Shown: in pieces, positions 30,676-34,021 of the stretch
Numbering within the stretch: position 1 is the stretch's first letter
Layout of the letters: every line of letters begins with the position of its first letter
DNA from: Acidimicrobiia bacterium
Lineage (GTDB): Bacteria > Actinomycetota > Acidimicrobiia > Spongiisociales > ZC4RG35
Direction of reading: 5' to 3'
Length of the DNA: 34,021 nucleotides
Assembly: GCA_025937235.1 (NCBI GenBank)
Contig: JAICRU010000028.1
Span: forward strand, 1-34,021
Made by a program: the position numbers and the translations under genes
Notes under the pieces: model-generated
The model's database searches: none
The model's input: the letters and a program-made list of their open reading frames with translations, nothing else
What the model was told of the DNA's origin: nothing

Positions 30676-31152
30676 CTACCCCTCGTAAGGGCGAACTGCT
30701 TTGACGGTGACCTGGAACGTCCCTCCCGGCGCCCTGTAGGACACCATCTCCCCCACCGTGGCACCGAGGAGGGCCTCTCCCATCGGGCTGCTGGGGGAGG
30801 CGAGGAGAAGACCCGGCACCTTGTTCTCCTGGGGCGCCACGAAATAGTCCAGTTCGTCGCCATCGGAATCGGTCACAGTGACCACACAGCCGATCTCAAC
30901 CTGACCGGTGGCGGTGACGGCCCTCACCTCGGAGGTGTTGAGGAGGTGCTCCAGCTTCCTGATCCGGGCCTCCATCAGGCCCTGGTCGTTCTTGGCGGCG
31001 TCGTAGTCCGCGTTCTCCCGTAGGTCGCCATGTGACCTCGCTTCGGCGATGCGCTCCTCGATCTCCCGTCGCCCGGCGGTCTTGAGGTGCTCGAGCTCCT
31101 CTTTCATCTTCTCGTGGGCGGCAGGGGTCAGGAAGGTCGGTTCATCGGACAT
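30676..31152 (-). CDS. greA: Transcription elongation factor GreA
   Basis: A 158-residue GreA. The N-terminal coiled coil (about 10-75) has the acidic tip 'GDLRENADYDAAK', with Asp43 and Glu46 that promote RNA cleavage in backtracked polymerase. The C-terminal FKBP-like domain includes 'VGEMVSYRAPGGTFQVTVKAVRP'; 'LLLASPSSPMGEALLGATVGE' is the usual family motif. Length is standard. A TAGCCT -10 lies nine bases before the ATG. The mgtE gene follows 35 bases downstream on the same strand. Confidence 0.95.
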   Translation of the reverse strand: MSDEPTFLTPAAHEKMKEELEHLKTAGRREIEERIAEARSHGDLRENADYDAAKNDQGLMEARIRKLEHLLNTSEVRAVTATGQVEIGCVVTVTDSDGDELDYFVAPQENKVPGLLLASPSSPMGEALLGATVGEMVSYRAPGGTFQVTVKAVRPYEG

Positions 31153-31161
31153 GAGTCGGGG

Positions 31162-31167
31162 AGGCTA
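31162..31167 (-). promoter_or_regulatory. -10 box (TAGCCT on minus strand) for greA
   Basis: Minus-strand TAGCCT ends nine bases before the greA ATG at 31152, the same hexamer and spacing as for the M20 gene. It lies in the 93-base divergent region shared with selD (31153-31245), which otherwise holds only the selD -10. Confidence 0.45.
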
Positions 31168-31232
31168 ATTCCGGGCCAGGTGCTATCAGGAGACGGGGCG
31201 CAGACCGGGGAAGGTCGGTGTGGGGCCAGGGC

Positions 31233-31238
31233 TATCTT
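31233..31238 (+). promoter_or_regulatory. -10 box (TATCTT) for selD
   Basis: TATCTT ends seven bases before the GTG at 31246, supporting this start over the much longer in-frame extension that would run back into greA. No Shine-Dalgarno sequence. Confidence 0.5.
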
Positions 31239-31245
31239 CTGTCGG

Positions 31246-32271
31246 GTGACCCGGGTTCGCCTCACCGAGTATTCCCACGGAGCCGGATGTGCCTGCAAAT
31301 TGGGCCCGGACGAGCTCTCGTTCGTGATGGGTGCGGTGCAAGATCACGCTTCCACCACTCACACCGCACTTCTCGTCGGTGTGCAGGGCTCCGACGACGC
31401 CGGGGTGTACGACCTCGGCGATGGGCGGGCGTTGGTCCAGACGGTCGACATCTTCACTCCCGTGGTCGACGCTCCTCGTGATTGGGGCCGGATTGCCGCC
31501 GCCAACGCCCTCAGCGACGTCTATGCCATGGGGGGCACCCCTATGACCGCACTCCAGTATCTGGCCTGGCCCCGGGACACACTCGACTTCGATATCGCTC
31601 GAGAGGTGGTTCGGGGTGGCCTCGACGTCATGGCCGAGGCGGGGTGCACCGTGCTGGGAGGCCATTCCATCGACGGGCCCGAGCCGACGTACGGGTTCGC
31701 GGTCACCGGGATGGTCGGCACCGAGTCGTATGTCCCCAACTCTCGTGCCGAGGAGGGTGACGCCCTGATCTTGACCAAGCCCCTGGGCGTCGGGATCATC
31801 ACCACCGCCATCAAACGGGGCCAGTGCCCCCCCGACGTGGCGCGGAGGGCTATCGAGACCATGATGACGTTGAATGACGTGGCCGGGAGGTGTCTGGCTC
31901 AGGGGGGTGCCCATGCCGCCACCGACGTCACCGGTTTTGGCCTGTTGGGACATCTCCGCGAGATGTGCCTCGCCTCGGGGGTCGGCGCCATGGTGTCCAC
32001 CAAGGATGTCCCTGTCCTGGAAGGGGCGAGGGAGCTCCTCCAACTCGGGATGTGGGCCGGCGGCTCGCAGCGGAATCTCAAGTCGATTCTCGACTTCGTG
32101 GACTCAGAGGTGGGCGAGGATGACCTGCGGGTCCTGGCCGACGCCCAGACATCGGGGGGTCTGCTGGTGGCTCTTCCTCGGGATTCGGTCGATGAGTACC
32201 TCCATCTGGTCGCAGGCTCGTCGGTCATCGGCGCGATCAAGCACGGTGTCGGCATCAAGGTCATCCCATGA
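31246..32271 (+). CDS. selD: Selenide, water dikinase
   Basis: A 341-residue SelD, which makes selenophosphate from selenide and ATP. The N-terminus 'RLTEYSHGAGCACKLGPDEL' carries Cys15 and Lys18, matching catalytic Cys17 and Lys20 of E. coli SelD (established knowledge), so this version uses Cys rather than selenocysteine. Other motifs are 'DDAGVYDLGDGRALVQTVDIFTPVVDAP', 'ANALSDVYAMGGTPMTALQYLAWP', 'VLGGHSIDGPEPTYGFAVTGMV', 'DVTGFGLLGHL' and 'DAQTSGGLLVALP'. GTG start fixed by its -10 box. No SelA, SelB, SelU or tRNA-Sec gene is seen in the window, so its use here is open. It is followed by a ferredoxin-like gene 19 bases on. Confidence 0.95.
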   Translation: MTRVRLTEYSHGAGCACKLGPDELSFVMGAVQDHASTTHTALLVGVQGSDDAGVYDLGDGRALVQTVDIFTPVVDAPRDWGRIAAANALSDVYAMGGTPMTALQYLAWPRDTLDFDIAREVVRGGLDVMAEAGCTVLGGHSIDGPEPTYGFAVTGMVGTESYVPNSRAEEGDALILTKPLGVGIITTAIKRGQCPPDVARRAIETMMTLNDVAGRCLAQGGAHAATDVTGFGLLGHLREMCLASGVGAMVSTKDVPVLEGARELLQLGMWAGGSQRNLKSILDFVDSEVGEDDLRVLADAQTSGGLLVALPRDSVDEYLHLVAGSSVIGAIKHGVGIKVIP

Positions 32272-32290
32272 ACGCGGTGAGGATGGCGTC

Positions 32291-32716
32291 ATGAACCAGG
32301 AGGATCGTCTGGAGAGCATCTCACAGGCGCTCTCCATCCCGAGGGTCGGGCGTCACATCTTCCTATGCGCCGATCAGACCACACCCAAATGCGCTCCGCG
32401 CGAGGTCACCCATGAGCTGTGGGCCCACCTCAAAGCCCGACTGAAGGAGACAGGGCTCGCCTCCGCGCCACCCGCTTGGTCGGGGAAACCTGGAGTCGAG
32501 CCGAGTCCGGTCGAGCCCGGTCGAGGATCCGTCCTGAGGAGCAAGGTCGACTGTCTTCGCATTTGCGAGCAGGGGGCGATCTGTGTCGTCTATCCCGAGG
32601 GCACCTGGTACGCCAACCTCGATCGTGAGGCCCTGGATCGGGTGATCGACCAGCATCTCGTTGGAGGCCGTCCGGTCGACGAGTTGGTCTTCGCGACGAC
32701 CGGGAAGAGCCGATGA
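32291..32716 (+). CDS. [2Fe-2S] ferredoxin-like (thioredoxin-fold) protein
   Basis: A 141-residue protein of the thioredoxin-like [2Fe-2S] type. 'GRHIFLCADQTTPKCA' (Cys26 and Cys34) and 'KVDCLRICEQGAICVVYPEGTWY' (Cys88 and Cys92, plus Cys98) hold the likely cluster ligands in the spacing of this family; the VYPEGTWY stretch is characteristic. It would carry electrons in the cytoplasm; its partner is unknown. The start ATG lies 19 bases after selD and its stop overlaps the next start by four bases (ATGA), so selD, this gene and the hydrolase gene appear to form one operon. Confidence 0.85.
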   Translation: MNQEDRLESISQALSIPRVGRHIFLCADQTTPKCAPREVTHELWAHLKARLKETGLASAPPAWSGKPGVEPSPVEPGRGSVLRSKVDCLRICEQGAICVVYPEGTWYANLDREALDRVIDQHLVGGRPVDELVFATTGKSR

Positions 32717-33612
32717 AGACCTTCTGGCGTCTGCTGGCAGCCGTGATCCTGTGGCGTGCCTTCGCCCCCCCAATCAGCCCTCGCTTCCGTCCCCCGCAAG
32801 AGCATCCCTGGCGGAGCGCGGGGCGGACCGTTTTTGTGGGCGACCAGGAGTTCGTGGTCCGGGAGGCGGGGCCTGAGGGTGCTCCGATCTTGCTCCTCAT
32901 CCACGGCCTGGCCGGCTCTTCGCTGGCCGAGTGGTATCGGATCGGGCCGAGGCTGGCCGAGAAATACCGGGTGATCATGGTCGACCATCGCAGTCACGGT
33001 CTGGCGCCATTGGCCCGCGACCGATTCGAGGTGGAGGACCTGGCCGACGACATGGCGGGAGTTCTCGATGCCATGGGCGTGGGTCAGGTCTCGGCTGTCG
33101 GGTACTCGATGGGCGGGGCCATTGCTCAGGCTTTCGCACATCGCCATCCACATCGGGTCGACCGCCTGGCGCTCATCGCCACCTTCACCCACCACCCCGA
33201 GCCTCACCGCTTCCTCCGGGCGGCCGGAGCGATCCTGGCCCGGGCTTGGGAGCGGCTCACCGGGCTCGGGACGCCAGAGGTGCGGTCGACGTACCTGAGG
33301 TGGACCGGGGCCGTGGATGAGCGTCACGCCCGCTGGCTTTGGGAGGAGACCCATCGTCGCGACGTCGATGCCGGAGCCCAGGCCACCCTGGCCCTGCTCC
33401 GTTTCGATTCCCGGCCTTGGATCGGAAAGGTCGAAGTGGAGACGCTGGTGGTGATCCCTACCGCTGACGAGCTGGTCCCACCGGCATGGCAGTACGAGCT
33501 CGCCGCCGCCTTGCCCAATGTCACGGTGGTCGAGTTGCCCGGTGTGCGCCACGAAGCGCCCTGGACCCATCCCGACCGGGTGGTCGAAGTGGTCTCCTCG
33601 TTTGTCGGCTGA
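32713..33612 (+). CDS. Alpha/beta hydrolase
   Basis: A 299-residue alpha/beta hydrolase. 'LLLIHGLAGSS' is the oxyanion-hole strand, Ser132 in 'GYSMGG' is the nucleophile, Asp252 in 'IPTADELVPP' the acid, and His280 in 'PGVRHEAPW' the base. A hydrophobic N-terminus (MKTFWRLLAAVILWRAF) may be a membrane anchor or uncleaved signal. A lid region with many Arg, Trp and His residues lies between ~160 and 225. Substrate is not predictable; esters, lipids and haloalkanes are all seen in the superfamily. ATG overlaps the ferredoxin-like gene stop. Confidence 0.88.
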   Translation: MKTFWRLLAAVILWRAFAPPISPRFRPPQEHPWRSAGRTVFVGDQEFVVREAGPEGAPILLLIHGLAGSSLAEWYRIGPRLAEKYRVIMVDHRSHGLAPLARDRFEVEDLADDMAGVLDAMGVGQVSAVGYSMGGAIAQAFAHRHPHRVDRLALIATFTHHPEPHRFLRAAGAILARAWERLTGLGTPEVRSTYLRWTGAVDERHARWLWEETHRRDVDAGAQATLALLRFDSRPWIGKVEVETLVVIPTADELVPPAWQYELAAALPNVTVVELPGVRHEAPWTHPDRVVEVVSSFVG

Positions 33613-34021
33613 GCGAAAGCCGTCGGGCGGGGCGCTGACCGACAGCCGTCTCTCCAACCTGGGCGCCAACCGGATACTCGAAGGGTTCGAGGAGTATGTG
33701 TCCAGGTTCAGGGCCATCAACCTACGGGCCCCGCGCCGGTTCGAGGAACGGGACTGGCATGGCATGCAGGCCGACGCCATCGAGCGGCTCAGGCTCTACA
33801 CGGTGGTCGTAGACCGGGTCATGGAATCGGTCAGCCACCTCCTAGGCATGCGGTCGGATGATCCCCTGGTCTGGGTAGCCGTCAAGGCCGTGTACTCCGG
33901 CCTCATCTCCGACCGCCAGGATTGGGAGTTGGCCGAGACGTTCTACAACTCGGTCACCCGCCGGGTGTTCAGGACCGTCGGTGTCGCTGAGCACATCGAG
34001 TTCGTCGACTCGGACTTCGAC
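33602..34021 (+). CDS. aceK: Isocitrate dehydrogenase kinase/phosphatase, 3' end beyond window
   Basis: The frame from 33602 stays open to the last base and encodes about 140 residues. The start of AceK is recognisable: 'NRILEGFEEYVSRFRAINLRAPRRFEERDWHGMQADAIERLRLYTVVVDRV', then 'KAVYSGLISDRQDWELAETFYNSVTRRVFRTVGV', which parallels the E. coli AceK opening (ILQGFD..Y..RF, RFE..DW, RLxLY, E.AE.F.NSV.CRLF). The enzyme phosphorylates isocitrate dehydrogenase to send isocitrate to the glyoxylate bypass, and reverses it. The start is uncertain: a TTG at 33602 overlaps the hydrolase stop by 11 bases. The catalytic kinase domain lies beyond the window. Confidence 0.85.
   Translation, partial: MSAERKPSGGALTDSRLSNLGANRILEGFEEYVSRFRAINLRAPRRFEERDWHGMQADAIERLRLYTVVVDRVMESVSHLLGMRSDDPLVWVAVKAVYSGLISDRQDWELAETFYNSVTRRVFRTVGVAEHIEFVDSDFD

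Noticed and set aside
1-34021. A defence island, prophage or integrated element
   Set aside because: No integrase, transposase, restriction, toxin-antitoxin or phage structural gene is recognisable, there is no tRNA-attached repeat, and gene content and style are uniform across the window.

Overview
The window looks like ordinary chromosome of a high-GC bacterium of the phylum Actinomycetota, probably a deep lineage such as Acidimicrobiia (inference, not tested by phylogeny). Reasons: gene pairs known from mycobacteria (an XRE regulator next to an HBHA-like protein; clpS next to a DUF2017 gene), an EtfD-type membrane Fe-S oxidoreductase, Thr-rich linkers in exported proteins, many GTG/TTG starts, and a -10 box TANNNT placed 6-9 bases before many start codons, which implies widespread leaderless transcription. 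Genes are packed tightly: many overlap by 4 bases, two convergent pairs share one TGATCA as both stop codons, and the longest stretch without a large gene (7989-8198) holds a probable 30-codon membrane peptide. I saw no rRNA, tRNA, CRISPR array, insertion sequence, prophage or integrase.

Layout. 1-1358: DUF4230 (cut by the window edge), DUF5655 and YjbQ proteins. 1359-7988: acyl-CoA metabolism, with a biotin-dependent carboxyltransferase, MaoC hydratase, acyl-CoA thioesterase, SDR ketoreductase plus an SDR-like half protein, CaiB-type CoA-transferase and thiolase; the last four form a minus-strand operon in the order thiolase, CoA-transferase, SDR-like, SDR. 8090-12064: small membrane peptide, HhH-GPD protein, DUF4388 protein, uridine kinase, then proC overlapping proline dehydrogenase. 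12151-15685: EtfD-like ETF:quinone oxidoreductase, a lipoprotein, ClpS and DUF2017. 15781-18602: a release-factor-like (baeRF) protein, then a split XdhC and a MocA-like nucleotidyltransferase for molybdenum hydroxylase maturation, the latter apparently frameshifted in a run of seven C. 18642-20777: DUF4332 protein, strong terminator, HBHA-like protein, its XRE regulator with a repeated operator, and a VIT-family transporter. 20784-27245: M20 amidohydrolase, GlnE, NAD synthetase and a class IV aminotransferase. 27239-31152: M23 peptidase, lipoprotein, MgtE and GreA. 31246-34021: SelD, a [2Fe-2S] ferredoxin-like protein, an alpha/beta hydrolase and the start of AceK.

How they fit. Thiolase, ketoreductase, hydratase, CoA-transferase, carboxylase, thioesterase, EtfD (electrons from acyl-CoA dehydrogenases to quinone) and AceK (switching isocitrate between TCA cycle and glyoxylate bypass) together suggest growth on fatty or other acyl-CoA-yielding substrates. 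GlnE and the proC/proline dehydrogenase pair concern nitrogen and glutamate/proline balance. XdhC and MocA serve a molybdenum hydroxylase whose structural genes are not in the window; SelD is likewise without its user genes here. I found no clearly new multi-gene system. The points most worth a second look are the leaderless promoter pattern, the small membrane peptide, the split high-molecular-weight FabG arrangement, the poly-C frameshift, the XRE operator array and the actinobacterial AceK.
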